In this document: in pieces, positions 42,901 through 49,848 of the stretch
How positions within the stretch are numbered: position 1 is the first letter of the stretch
Layout: each line of letters opens with the position of its first letter
NCBI GenBank assembly: GCA_002633005.1
Contig: NMRA01000617.1
Location: forward strand, 70,367-134,366
Reading direction: 5' to 3'
DNA from: Phoronis australis
Lineage: Eukaryota; Phoronida; Phoronidae
Length of the DNA: 64,000 nt
Notes under the pieces: model-generated
What the model was told of the DNA's origin: nothing
The model's input: the letters and a program-made list of their open reading frames with translations, nothing else
Databases searched by the model: none
Position numbers and translations under genes: made by a program

Positions 42901-45900
42901 TTTAGTTTTTTACGCTTACCTTTGTATCTTCAAAAGTCCTGAACGGATTTTCATGAAATTTGGTATGTAGGCACCTATTAGTGAGATGACGCTATCCTGC
43001 CGTNCATGTTAGTGGTAATGTCATTACCGTGTACGGTTTATTTATTAAAGCTCTTTGATAGGTTGACATTTTCAAGGTTTTCCTTTGATGGATTCCCCCC
43101 GGAGGCCTTGAAACTTTAACGAGTTTGATCTAATTAGTTATAACATGTTTTTATCGCTGGTCACACTAGTCAGGATTGACATTTTAGTATAGAAACGGGA
43201 CTGTAATTCATTTTGCATATAAAACTGTTTTCCTTAACACTGTCTAAGTTACCAATGCAAACATTAAGTCAGTTGCCTGCCTCAGACCTTACCTTAAAAA
43301 TTAGACAAAATGAAGAAAATAAGAAAATAATCTGTCAAAGAAATTTTGTGCGACCGACATTTTCAACACTGCTGTAGATGTGTTGGCATAAGATTTTTAT
43401 GGGCCCACATATTTATATGTGGTCGCATATTGCCGTCATCTCTGTCTGGGCGTCTGGCATCCGCAGCTGTATCTCCTAAGCCCCTCTCAGGATCTTATTG
43501 AGATTTGACAGCTGTGCTCCTATGAAGCTAACGACAGATGACAACGAATTTCGGACCTCTCCAGCTACCAGTGTGCCCCCTAGTGGCAATTTTAATTTTT
43601 TACACTTGCCTCTGTATCTTTAGAGACCCTCAGTGGATTTTCATAAAATTTGGCAGTTAGGCTTTTGTTAGTGAGATGATGCCATTCTATCGTTTTCGGA
43701 CAGATTTGAGGTACGTTGCGTCACCTAGTGGCCATTTTTTACTGTTTTCGAGTCTGTTCTTGACATCGCTGTACTATCAACCAAACCGCTCCAAGGATGA
43801 TTTTGAAAATTGGCAGATATTTTCTTACTTTGAAGAGGGCGGCTGACGATGATTTTCCGATGACTTCGACTACTATGGTGCCTCCTAGTGGCAGTTTTCT
43901 TTGTTTTTGCTCCCGTGGCTGTATCTCCTAAACGCTTTACAGGATGTTTATTGAATTTTGCTGAAGGATTTACAAGAAGTTGACAACAGAGGACGACAAT
44001 GATTTTCGGATGGATCGGGCTACTGGTGTGCCCCCTAGTTTTAATTTTAGTTTTTTACATTTACCTAAGTATGTATCTTAAAAGGTTCAAATAAAATTTG
44101 ACAGATAGGCATCTTTTAGTGAGGTGATGCTATCATACGGTTTCGGTTAAATTCGAGACATGTTTTCGGATTGATTCGACATATTTTGCACCATCTAGTG
44201 GCCATTTTTATTTTCCAAATAAACACCCCTAGAAGCACATCTTTAGCGGTGCATTCGTGGATGCATTTCAACGCTCCATGTTGCTCTTGTTCTCTGTGTC
44301 TTCATGCTGGTCAAAAATAGCCATCTTTACGAATGAAGTAGTCTTATTATTAAAGCCAACAATCGACCTGTTAACTACTGTCTGGCCATACGCAGTATAA
44401 CAGAAAACGAGATGTGTTAGATGGATTCATTTTGCTTCTCGATTTTTGTGACCACCATCTCAGTTATCAAAGGCAATTGATATTGTGCAAAACAAAATGT
44501 CCACCACTCGATATACCTTTAACTAATGTGAAACTAGTGGTTTTGGGGACTCAAAAATCTGAAACTCCAAAAGTTTAATCTGGATTTGCCCTGTTTAGAA
44601 GTTACTTTTAGCATATTTCGAGTTCTTAACTGAAAAGCCAAAACTAACGGCTGATCTGGAATTTACTCATAGAAATGGTCATTGTTGCGTCATGTAACTG
44701 ACTTGTTTTTGAATGGAATTCCCTACACGTCATTTTTGAATTTCGGGGTTGATAAACCGTAAAATAAATTATTTCCAGATGTGTTTCTTGACCTGTTTAA
44801 GGTTTGTATGTTTTTGGTAGGAACAAGTCCTCATCATGGTTGGAAAATTCTTGAGACTGATTTTGTAAGATCAAAAGCCCCAACTCGATTTTCATTTTCC
44901 ACCAGCTTATTAGGACAAAATGTAGCTTTAATTTAACAGGTAAAACAGCTTTGTGATGGTTTATCCTGCCAAAACTGCTGAATATGAGTTTCACGCTATT
45001 CATCTCAAAAACAGGGAATTTAGACGGACTTGCATTAATTTGGTTAATTTTAGACAAACACTAAGTGAAAAGTGAACAGCACTTACCAGTGAAATACATT
45101 GGTGCCCCAACATGATAGACTAGCTTTGTGCCAACATGATAGTCACATTAATCGTGTTCCAACATAATAGTGACCTTAGTTGTTATAGGAGGATGCACCC
45201 CTGTTGTTCCATTTACTGTTCAGGTCACCAGTTCTTTTGTTTTAGGAAGCTCCCAGTGAAGTGAAGACAATGATATGGAAACGAACTAAAACAATCTCTT
45301 GCGATTAATTTTTTATTGCCAAAAGCACTCACCATTTCCATTCAAGTTGGCTGTGCAATAATACACTCGGGCAATTTTGTACACACAGTGTTGATATTCA
45401 GTTCTCCAGTTTTCCATCCCAGGTATTTGCCCACAAAAGCTTTGCTCACTATTTATTAGTGGGGATTTTATCACTTTGCAAATTTCAGACCGACTCTATT
45501 CATATCATGTTCTTCCGTCCCATTAGCTGTAATTGTGCTGGCTTTATTAGATTTGAGGTAGCATCAATCTTCATCCTTGTCATTGATTGTTATTAATNCT
45601 CTCTATTTGATTTCTTCGCTAGTCACATGAATGTTATCGTGTTATCGTGTTATTCATAATTAACGCCTTGATCGTCTTGATTGTCGTCGTCTCCCTCATC
45701 GTCGTCTTTTTGATTAGTTCCGCCAAGTGTCGCTCCTCCGAGCGCTCTCGTTTTTAATTCTATGTTTCTGTGGTGCTTTAAGCAACTGGTGTATAGGATG
45801 TGCTTGTATTATGAAGATAACTCACATTTTGCCCCTAGCCTATTTTGCGCCATCTAGTGGCCATTTTTATTTTCCAAATAAACACCCCTAGAAGCACATC

Positions 45901-48900
45901 TTTAGCGGTGCATTCGTGGATGCATTTCAACGCTCCATGTTGCTCTTGTTCTCCGTGTCTTCATGCTGGTCAAAAATGGCCATCTTTACGAATGAAGTAG
46001 TCTTACTATTAAAGCCAACAATCGACCTGTTAACTACTGTCTGGCCATACGCAGTATAACAGAAAACGAGATGTGTCAGATGGATTCATTTTGCTTCTCG
46101 ATTTTTGTGACCACCATCTCAGTTATCAAAAGCAATTGATATTGTGCAAAACAAAATGTCCACCACTCGATATACCTTTAACTAATGTGAAACTAGTGGT
46201 TTTGGGGACTCAAAAATCTGAAACTCCAAAAGTTAAAGCTGGATGATTTGCCCTATTGGAAGTTACTTTTCGCATATTTCGAGTTCTTAACTAAAGAGCC
46301 AAAACTAACGGCTGATCTGCAATTTATACTGCTCATAGAAATGGTCATTGTTGCGTCACGTAACAGACTTGTTTTTGAATGGAATTACCTACACGCCATT
46401 TTTGAATTTCGAGGTTGATCAACGGTAAAATAAATTATTTCCAGATGTGTTTCTTGACCTGTTTAGGGTTTGTATGTTTTTGGTAGGAACAAGTCCTCAT
46501 CATGGTAGGAAAATTCTTGAGACTGATTTTGTAAGATCAAAAGCCCTAACTCGATTTTCATTTTCCACCAGCTAATTAGGACAAAACGTAGCTTTAATTT
46601 AATAGGTAAAACACCTTTGTGATGGTTTATCCTGCCAAAACTGCTGAATATGAGTTTCACGCTATTCATCTCAAAAACAGGGAATTCAGACGGACTTGCA
46701 TTAATTTGGTTAATTTTAGACAAACACTAAGTGAAAAGTAAACAGGACTTACCAGTGAAATACATTGGTGCCCCAACATGATAGACTATCTTTGTGCCAA
46801 CATGATAGTCACATTAATCGTGTTCCAACATAATAGTGACCTTAGCTGTTATAGGAGGATGCACCCCTGTTGTTCCATTTACTGTTCAGGTCACCAGTTC
46901 TTTTGTTTTAGGAAGCTCCCAGTGAAGTGAAGACAATGATGATAGTGATGATGATAATGTGATGGAAACGAACTAAAACAATCTCTTGCGATTAATTTTT
47001 TATTGCCAAAAGCACTCACCATTTCCATTCAAGTTGGCTGTGCAATAATACACTCGGGCAATTTTGTACACACAGTGTTTGATATTCAGTTCTCTAGTTT
47101 TCCATCCCAGGTATTTGCCCACAAAAGCTTTGCTCACTATTTATTAGTGGGGATTTTATCACTTTGCAAATTTCAGACCGACTCTATTCATATCATGTTC
47201 TTCCGTCCCATTAGCTGTAATTGTGCTGGCTTTATTAGATTTGAGGTAGCATCAATCTTCATCCTTGTCATTGATTGTTATTAATAAAATTAACTTTTCA
47301 GATAAATGGATTTTTCAATAAATATGGAGTTGAACACACCATCAATTTCTCGTGCAGTCAATGAACAAAAGTGAATACATGATATCAACACCTCGTTAAT
47401 GAAATTAGCATTCATTGGATTCCCTGTGACGTAACATGGACTCTCAATTCTGTTAAGTACTGCTGTAGAACCTGCCTGTACTGATAAACAGGACGCATTT
47501 GTCATTGGCTTCTCTAGTGTTGCTTAGCATCATACATTCATTAAAATATTTTCCTCAAGCACCACGCTCCAGTATGCTATTTAATGTGTGTTACATTTTT
47601 ACAAGCGTGTATTTCTGGAAATGTAGAATACCCCCTCTTATAGGGTGCCGAAACTAAAAGATCCCCGATTTATAAGGAGATCCTTGATACAAAAATGCTA
47701 CATGACTGCACTTCTTAGTATTCAGTCACACAAATTTTTTTGAATCTTGAATAGTGACTTGACCAAATCTTCCCAAACCACATAAGAGTCATTTGTTGAG
47801 ACTACTTTCCCAAAAACTTGAATGACTGAATGTTGGCTGCCAGGACAAAAGTGATTGTGCCTCCTAGTGGCAGTGTTTGTCAATTTAATAAACAGAAGCA
47901 AGATCTAACTAAGAGACTGAGGTGTACTAAGTTCTAGTATTCGGGAATTTGTGTCATAAACACTAGCACAAGTCATTGCGGAACAATGGATTATTTAGCT
48001 AGTAGGATTATTGAAATTGTTGATGAATTTGACGGTGCTCCATCACTTGAGGTTATCACCTTCACCGGGACGAGATGTCATAAAGGAGCACTTACTGCAA
48101 GATACATATGGTAGTAAGGGCTTGTCCCTGCCTGTGTCAGGCAAGCACTAAACCCCGTTTCTGTGGCTTCACTCAAAAATGGGGTCCTATCGCTTCCAAT
48201 ACGCACAACTTGTGCCATTTTATATTCAATTTGTGCCATAAACACAAGCCAGTAGAGTTTTTGTATTGCTTTTTGTAAAAATTCAGTTCCTTGTTTATCT
48301 TAGAAAGACATTTTGTTATTACCTCGGTTATATTTACTAAAAAGTGATGGTAACGACCCAGCAACTAAAAGGCAGACATCTTGGTTTTGTATTCACTGCC
48401 ATTGATCACTGACATGAATATCGAACTAATATGTGGCCCTTATTGTCATCTAGATAGTAAATATAGCAATTTTTATTTTCAGTGATTAATGTGAAAAAAT
48501 GTCAAGACAAATAAGGATCTGTATTTTTACATATTTGAAGTTAACATCAAAAACAATTGCTTTCCCTTTTTAGGATTTCAATTTCTATGTTCCTTTGTCT
48601 ACAACTGTATTGAATAAAGCTGTGGGATTAGTCTTTTAATGGGGAGCATTTTAGAACTAGTATGTGGCAACTTGGATTTTGTTGTTTGGGTGATAGTGGC
48701 CTGTTTCGTTGCAGCCTCAATTGGACTTCTTTGGTAGGGTGATTGTCAAGAAAAAGACACCGGAAGCCCTGAAGAAAGGTATTTTAATTACAAGTTAATG
48801 ACTGATGAATTATTTTTCATTTCATGACACTGCTTATTGTGCCATTATTTGTAATGAACTGTAATTATTTGTAATGAACTGTAATTATTTGTAATGAACT

Positions 48901-49607
48901 GTAATTGTTATTAAAAGCAAATTGCTAGAGAAACGCACAAACAATTCATCATCCCTCTTGTTTACAGTGTTTTCCAATCTAATAAAGTGACATGTGTGCT
49001 ACATCATGCTGAGTGTAAAACAAAACAACAACTGAGTCATGTACATTAGCTTTTCACACTAACAAGGGACATGGTCCATGCTGTGTCCCCTTTATTGTCT
49101 GTATGGGCAGCATCAAGCATTACTTTAGGTGCTCATTTAAAGGATACTAAACCCTCGTTTTGGTGAAATCAATCAAAGGCTCGTTCTGCCACCCGTTAAT
49201 GCATCACTATTGTCCCACGTGTGATAAAAGCAGAATTCAAGTAAAAGTTCAACATACTCTCTGAGTCACAATTTGGACATTGTTGTTCTTGGTGGGTGGT
49301 CTTCCCTACAGGGCACACTTAGCACACTTGCTCCTTGAGTAGACGTTGTAAGGAGTTTACAAATTTTTCTCCAAACTTCTGACGGTTGCCGAGGATTGCA
49401 GAGCATCATTTTGCATTTTCTGTGAATAGACCAAAACGGGTTTGGTATCCTTTTTTAATAAATACTTTAAAGTACTTCTTTACAATAGATTATTCTCAAT
49501 TGACAGATGAGAGTCGGGACCTGCTGAACACTATCATCTGGTTCCGGTTCAAGGAAGGCTATTCGAATGCAGTTCGCAGACCAGTCAAGATGCAGGACTT
49601 GCTATGA
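8294..49607 (+). CDS. chtf18: Chromosome transmission fidelity protein 18 (CTF18, alternative clamp loader large subunit), complete gene
   Basis: There are 24 coding exons from ATG at 8294 to TGA at 49605-49607. Their lengths total 2784 nt and all phases agree, giving 927 residues (human about 975). The protein is the large subunit of the CTF18-RFC clamp loader (with RFC2-5, DSCC1 and CHTF8), which acts on PCNA at replication forks in the nucleus and supports sister-chromatid cohesion and checkpoint signalling. Identification rests on the motif ITPPPSPP near the N-terminus, a Walker A motif, Walker [10 protein letters not shown], sensor 1 IICICND, the conserved segment [11 protein letters not shown], and a C-terminus ending [10 protein letters not shown] that closely resembles human CHTF18. 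Twenty-two introns are GT-AG; intron 10 is GC-AG. Exons are given in the four following entries. A candidate poly(A) signal, ATTAAA at 50003-50008, is weak. Confidence 0.97.
9625..10197. mobile_element. TIR element (MITE-like), copy 1, in chtf18 intron 1
   Basis: The left end reads AGGGCTGTTCCAGTAAAATC and the right end is its inverse with one or two changes. The terminal inverted repeat extends about 30-35 bp through a G-rich run (TGGGAGGGGGG). CCACCCGTAATTTTTT-type subterminal repeats occur inside both ends. There is no coding capacity, about 570 bp. A second copy is at about 40527-41076. No clear target-site duplication is visible. Confidence 0.75.
11780..11960 (+). repeat. Dispersed repeat remnant (pair with 27000-27180)
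   Basis: The segment ending CAGGTTAATGCC(C)AGGGAGCTACATTGA resembles CAGGTTAATGCCATGGGAGCTGCATTGA near 27127-27155. Both copies have a GGTGCTTAAAAAC stretch upstream in the same orientation. It is an old non-coding repeat of unknown class. Confidence 0.4.
16122..20288 (+). CDS. chtf18: chtf18 exons 9-14: AAA+ ATPase core
   Basis: Exons are 16122-16219, 16471-16594, 17575-17690, 18507-18600, 19192-19290 and 20161-20288, encoding residues 344-563. Exon 9 carries Walker [10 protein letters not shown] at residues 349-357, with Gln where most homologues have Pro. Exon 10 carries Walker B with Asp410 and Glu411. Exon 11 carries a Lys-rich insert (GKKKKKDGG) and sensor 1 Asn454. Exons 12-13 carry RPLRQLA and [13 protein letters not shown], the typical RFC lid region. 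Catalytic residues for ATP binding and hydrolysis all appear present. Exon 10 must end at CAG|GCAAGC, because no GT donor preserves the frame. Confidence 0.96.
16595..17574 (+). other. chtf18 intron 10, GC-AG type
   Basis: The intron begins GCAAGC directly after CAG and ends TTCAG. Both flanking exons are fixed by protein similarity (IDGAPQ then [10 protein letters not shown]). The donor is otherwise a strong consensus match, as is usual for GC-AG introns. An AT-rich microsatellite (TAATAATAATAA-like) lies at 16606-16627. Confidence 0.85.
18185..18330. repeat. tRNA-like repeat with 16-bp perfect inverted ends, chtf18 intron 11
   Basis: CTGTTGGCCACATCAC at 18190-18205 is exactly inverted at 18290-18305. 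Between them the minus strand carries a B-box-like GGTTCGAGTCC. A related segment, TCATGTGATGTGG(T)CAACAGGCGGC, lies at about 24480-24510 with a decayed B box. It is most likely a tRNA-derived SINE fragment and not a functional tRNA. Confidence 0.5.
20420..20513. repeat. Long hairpin (inverted repeat), chtf18 intron 14
   Basis: The left arm 20420-20455 (TCACTAACAGGGGTC through GAGAACCAGTTT) pairs with the right arm 20477-20513 at roughly 30 of 36 positions, leaving a 21-nt centre. No coding content. It resembles a very short palindromic MITE or the ends of a collapsed element. Confidence 0.6.
20525..21598 (+). mobile_element. 5'-truncated LINE remnant (CR1/L2/Jockey-like) with TTAC tail
   Basis: Interrupted frames in gene orientation read like the end of a non-LTR reverse transcriptase [11 protein letters not shown], then [20 protein letters not shown] with [13 protein letters not shown], then an open frame at 21011-21370. 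That frame ends in a Cys-Cys-His-Cys zinc-knuckle-like block ([20 protein letters not shown]). Stop codons and frame changes show decay. The 3' end has a (TTAC)n microsatellite at 21577-21597, as in several LINE families. Exact clade uncertain. Confidence 0.75.
21962..36381 (+). CDS. chtf18: chtf18 exons 15-20: collar region
   Basis: Exons are 21962-22060, 30565-30676, 31434-31604, 33459-33608, 34380-34510 and 36297-36381, encoding residues 563-812. Recognisable conserved pieces are [11 protein letters not shown] (human VVQGLFDNFL), [36 protein letters not shown] and [12 protein letters not shown]. These form the helical region that in RFC subunits builds the collar. Intron 15 (22061-30564) is long and contains the nested gene pair. 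Intron 17 and intron 20 contain hairpin-capped repeat arrays. Intron 19 contains a LINE insertion. Confidence 0.95.
22061..24848 (+). other. chtf18 intron 15, left part
   Basis: Non-coding intron left of the nested gene pair. It holds a tRNA-like element at 23893-23964 and a local direct repeat (GCCAATAGTGAAAT near 23849 and 24122). Several open frames of 60-80 codons show no recognisable motif. Confidence 0.5.
23893..23964 (-). repeat. tRNA-like sequence (tRNA pseudogene or SINE head)
   Basis: The minus strand folds as a 72-nt cloverleaf. The acceptor pairs at 6 of 7 positions, the D stem is GCTC/GAGC, and the anticodon stem is CTAGA/TCTAG with loop CTGGCAA (anticodon GGC). The T loop is TTCGATT. 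Two mismatches in the T stem and one at the acceptor end, plus an anticodon not normally used in eukaryotes, argue against a working tRNA gene. A and B boxes (TGGCTCAGTGA, GGTTCGATTCC) could still promote Pol III transcription. Confidence 0.55.
24849..25166 (-). CDS. Nested intronless gene A: small helical protein of unknown family
   Basis: The 105-codon frame starts at the Met of [11 protein letters not shown] (good context, G at -3 and +4). The frame is open further upstream to 25292. A TATA box, CTATAAAG, lies on the minus strand at 25221-25228 and would place transcription start near 25195, favouring the 105-residue start. The protein looks wholly alpha-helical, Arg-rich in the core ([29 protein letters not shown]) with an acidic tail ([14 protein letters not shown]). 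It is clearly related to the protein at 27774-28094: shared AC-x-Q, LL, LE-x-R, LR, Y-x-x-RI, VT-x-x-G, MF-x-E and ELG. No signal peptide or membrane segment. I do not recognise the family. It lies antisense within chtf18 intron 15. Confidence 0.65.
   Translation of the reverse strand: MESRAEARLHYLRTTCIRACHQIGLLDRELDALEVRMFRARIANLRHFIYNYRIRMLVTKGVRQMFLEYAYRQLVNLKVMKTELGQSEDEEMSIIDHHLDRLSME
25221..25228 (-). promoter_or_regulatory. TATA box of nested gene A
   Basis: Minus-strand CTATAAAG, 55-62 nt upstream of the chosen ATG at 25166. This is the expected spacing for a start site near 25195 and a short 5' leader. Confidence 0.45.
25293..27596. other. Region between the divergent nested genes
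   Basis: About 2.4 kb holding a dispersed repeat (25600-26040) and a weak repeat remnant (27000-27180). No further coding region with recognisable features was found. It presumably includes upstream control sequence of both nested genes. Confidence 0.45.
25600..26040 (+). repeat. Dispersed repeat family, copy 1
   Basis: Similar over about 430 bp to 56890-57310 in the same orientation. Shared landmarks include AACTTTCAG, GGCTATCAAAAA, CTTGGACATCTATAT, ATGTAATTGA/ATGTGATTGA and TTTTGTAGATATT. A further inverted copy is probably at 37020-37330. Non-coding; class unknown. Confidence 0.55.
27597..27604 (+). promoter_or_regulatory. TATA-like element upstream of nested gene B
   Basis: TTTAAAAG about 170 nt upstream of the ATG at 27774. 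This would put transcription start near 27630 with a leader of about 145 nt. The assignment is weak. Confidence 0.25.
27774..28094 (+). CDS. Nested intronless gene B: small helical protein, paralogue of gene A
   Basis: A 106-residue protein starting [17 protein letters not shown] with strong start context (A at -3, G at +4). An upstream in-frame ATG at 27705 is possible, but the chosen start gives nearly the same length as gene A. The core is helical and basic ([50 protein letters not shown]). The tail is acidic ([20 protein letters not shown]). Alignment to gene A runs without large gaps over about 75 residues at roughly a quarter to a third identity. No known domain recognised; a DNA/RNA-binding or scaffolding role would be speculation. 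It lies in sense orientation in chtf18 intron 15 and diverges from gene A. Confidence 0.7.
   Translation: MAEYDREKWMYEKACQQAKLLNQHLELLETRFRRTMKTNCKALRYSLRIQIVTTEGLQHMFNEFLSLKWRRMRELGQELGLETTGGDFEQDDDIDFGVLRIDEESG
28095..30564 (+). other. chtf18 intron 15, right part
   Basis: Contains the 3' untranslated sequence of nested gene B, with no firm poly(A) signal assigned, and otherwise no recognised feature. A 77-codon hydrophobic open frame at 28831-29064 has no supporting motif. Confidence 0.4.
31863..33170 (+). repeat. Hairpin-capped tandem repeat array 1, chtf18 intron 17
   Basis: The array opens with a perfect 11-bp inverted repeat around a 4-nt loop (31867-31892, GCGCTCACATA/TATGTGAGCGC). 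Degenerate units of about 150 bp follow. Each closes with a TGCC-x-CCTAGTGGCAATTTT-like core, at about 32050, 32195, 32349, 32500, 32645, 32795 and 32945, and contains ATTTTCATGAAATTTGGC-like sequence. Later units are more diverged. No coding capacity. The structure (end hairpin plus internal tandem units) resembles non-autonomous Helitron/Helentron-type elements, but that is inference. Confidence 0.7.
32195..32207 (-). promoter_or_regulatory. CTCF-like motif in repeat unit
   Basis: The minus strand reads CCACTAGGTGGCA, an exact match to the CTCF core consensus CCASYAGRKGGCR. A second exact match from the next unit is at 32349-32361. Confidence 0.5.
35172..36275 (+). mobile_element. 5'-truncated LINE (L1/Tx1-like) with exact 12-bp target duplication, chtf18 intron 19
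   Basis: AATAAGCAAGAC at 35172-35183 is repeated exactly at 36264-36275. Between them is about 1.08 kb of A+T-rich sequence ending in CAATAAAAAAA, a poly(A) signal plus tail. Broken frames (35209-35463 and 35673-35891) include [20 protein letters not shown] followed by ILFDAVNL, resembling the extreme C-terminus of L1/Tx1 ORF2 proteins. The element is in gene orientation and the right target copy ends 21 nt before exon 20. Confidence 0.75.
36680..36765 (+). repeat. tRNA-derived SINE-like element
   Basis: GTGTGGCGTATTGTGATAGG resembles an A box and GTGTTTGAGTCTC a B box, about 40 nt apart, followed by GATAGGCCACAC that pairs with GTGTGGC at the start. This is a cloverleaf-like relic without an intact anticodon arm. 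Confidence 0.4.
37020..37335 (-). repeat. Dispersed repeat family, inverted copy
   Basis: Read on the minus strand, the segment contains ATAACTCAGAAGTAGCC, AACATGAAACTTTCAGATG and GCATTGCTCTCCAAAACG in the same order as 25620-25700. This marks a diverged inverted member of the family seen at 25600-26040 and 56890-57310. Confidence 0.45.
37560..38320 (+). repeat. Tandem repeat array 2 (same family), chtf18 intron 20
   Basis: Units of about 150 bp with cores at 37680 (TGCCTCCTAGTGG), about 37825, 37970 (CTCCCCGGTGGCAATTTT) and about 38115. The right end, AATAAACACTCCTAGGTGC, matches AATAAACACCCCTAGAAGC at 44219 and 45877, so it defines a shared 3' terminus. The left hairpin is missing here. 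Confidence 0.65.
38344..49607 (+). CDS. chtf18: chtf18 exons 21-24: C-terminal DCC1-CTF8 binding region
   Basis: Exons are 38344-38426, 40331-40430, 48715-48778 and 49507-49607, encoding residues 813-927. Residues about 816-873 are polar and basic, probably flexible. Exon 23 has DFFGRVIVK, matching human DFFGRVVVR. Exon 24 has [16 protein letters not shown] and the terminal KMQDLL, matching the extreme C-terminus of human CHTF18. In yeast and human this tail binds Dcc1-Ctf8 and so links the clamp loader to DNA polymerase epsilon. Introns 21 and 22 contain all three single-n gaps, so their true lengths are uncertain. Confidence 0.95.
38714..40189. repeat. Near-identical direct duplication A around single-n gap at 39446
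   Basis: 38714-39445 and 39447-40189 are the same sequence with a few substitutions and a small insertion (near 39655). The second half is almost identical. Copy 1 stops exactly at the n and copy 2 starts directly after it, which is the geometry of two overlapping contig ends that were not merged. Confidence 0.85.
40527..41076. mobile_element. TIR element (MITE-like), copy 2, in chtf18 intron 22
   Basis: Same family and orientation as the element at 9625-10197, with long runs of near identity. The extreme left terminus (AGGGCTGTTCCAGTAAA) is missing and similarity begins at CTGTATGGGAGG. The right end CTGGAACAGCCCT is intact. The loss suggests truncation or internal replacement after insertion. 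Confidence 0.7.
42112..43690. repeat. Near-identical direct duplication B around single-n gap at 43004
   Basis: 42112-42708 matches 43005-43600 almost base for base. Copy 1 then contains an extra hairpin-capped unit of about 200 bp (42709-42908) before similarity resumes (42909-43003 with about 43601-43690). The join is one n. Confidence 0.85.
42480..44290 (+). repeat. Hairpin-capped tandem repeat array 3, chtf18 intron 22
   Basis: Three hairpin caps (CCACATA-TTTA-TATGTGG at 42513-42530, 42715-42732 and about 43405-43422) precede units with cores at 42682, 42884, 43574, 43725, 43879, 44030 and 44194. Spacing is about 150-165 bp after the last cap. The shared right end AATAAACACCCCTAG is at 44219. 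Part of the array is inside duplication B, so the copy number here may be inflated. Confidence 0.7.
42682..42694 (-). promoter_or_regulatory. CTCF-like motif in repeat unit
   Basis: The minus strand reads CCACTAGGGGGCA, an exact match to the CTCF core consensus. The duplicated unit at 43574-43586 is identical. Confidence 0.5.
44182..47285. repeat. Near-identical direct duplication C around single-n gap at 45598
   Basis: 44182-45597 and 45841-47285 align almost throughout, with scattered substitutions and small indels. The second copy has about 28 extra bases of GATGAT microsatellite near 46937-46964. Copy 1 ends at the n. 45599-45840 is unshared sequence before copy 2. Open frames present in both copies (44797-45057, 46463-46723 minus) show no recognisable domain. 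Confidence 0.85.
45848..45860 (-). promoter_or_regulatory. CTCF-like motif in repeat terminus
   Basis: The minus strand reads CCACTAGATGGCG, an exact match to CCASYAGRKGGCR. The allelic-looking copy at 44190-44202 has one mismatch. Confidence 0.45.
48842..48906 (+). repeat. 20-bp tandem repeat, chtf18 intron 23
   Basis: About three copies of GTAATGAACTGTAATTATTT, essentially perfect. Confidence 0.9.
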
Positions 49608-49714
49608 TCATCTTTCATACGAGAGACAATGAAAAATGAGGTGTTCGTCATGACGACAGTAAATGTTGTTGCTATAGTGTAAATGCTTAAATGCTTTCAC
49701 TTGTGCTGACATTC

Positions 49715-49848
49715 TTCTGCAGTTTCTGAGCACTGTATTCCTGTGACATGAGAACATTATTCTGCAGTTTCTGAGAACTGTATTCTTGTGACATAAGAAT
49801 ATTATTCTGCAGTTTGTGAACACTGTATTCCTGTGACAAGAGAGCATT
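49715..49848. repeat. 45-bp minisatellite, three copies, just downstream of the chtf18 stop
   Basis: TTCTGCAGTTTCTGAG-type units begin at 49715, 49760 and 49805. The period is a multiple of three, so an antisense open frame of repeated SQEYS-x-x-KLQNN arises, which I do not regard as a gene. It probably lies in the chtf18 3' untranslated region. Confidence 0.85.

Noticed and set aside
44797-46723. Two nearly identical 86-codon minus-strand frames
   Set aside because: They are the same sequence in the two copies of duplication C and have no recognisable domain; not independent genes.
48842-48906. Short direct repeats as a CRISPR array
   Set aside because: Contiguous 20-bp tandem repeat without spacers in an animal intron.
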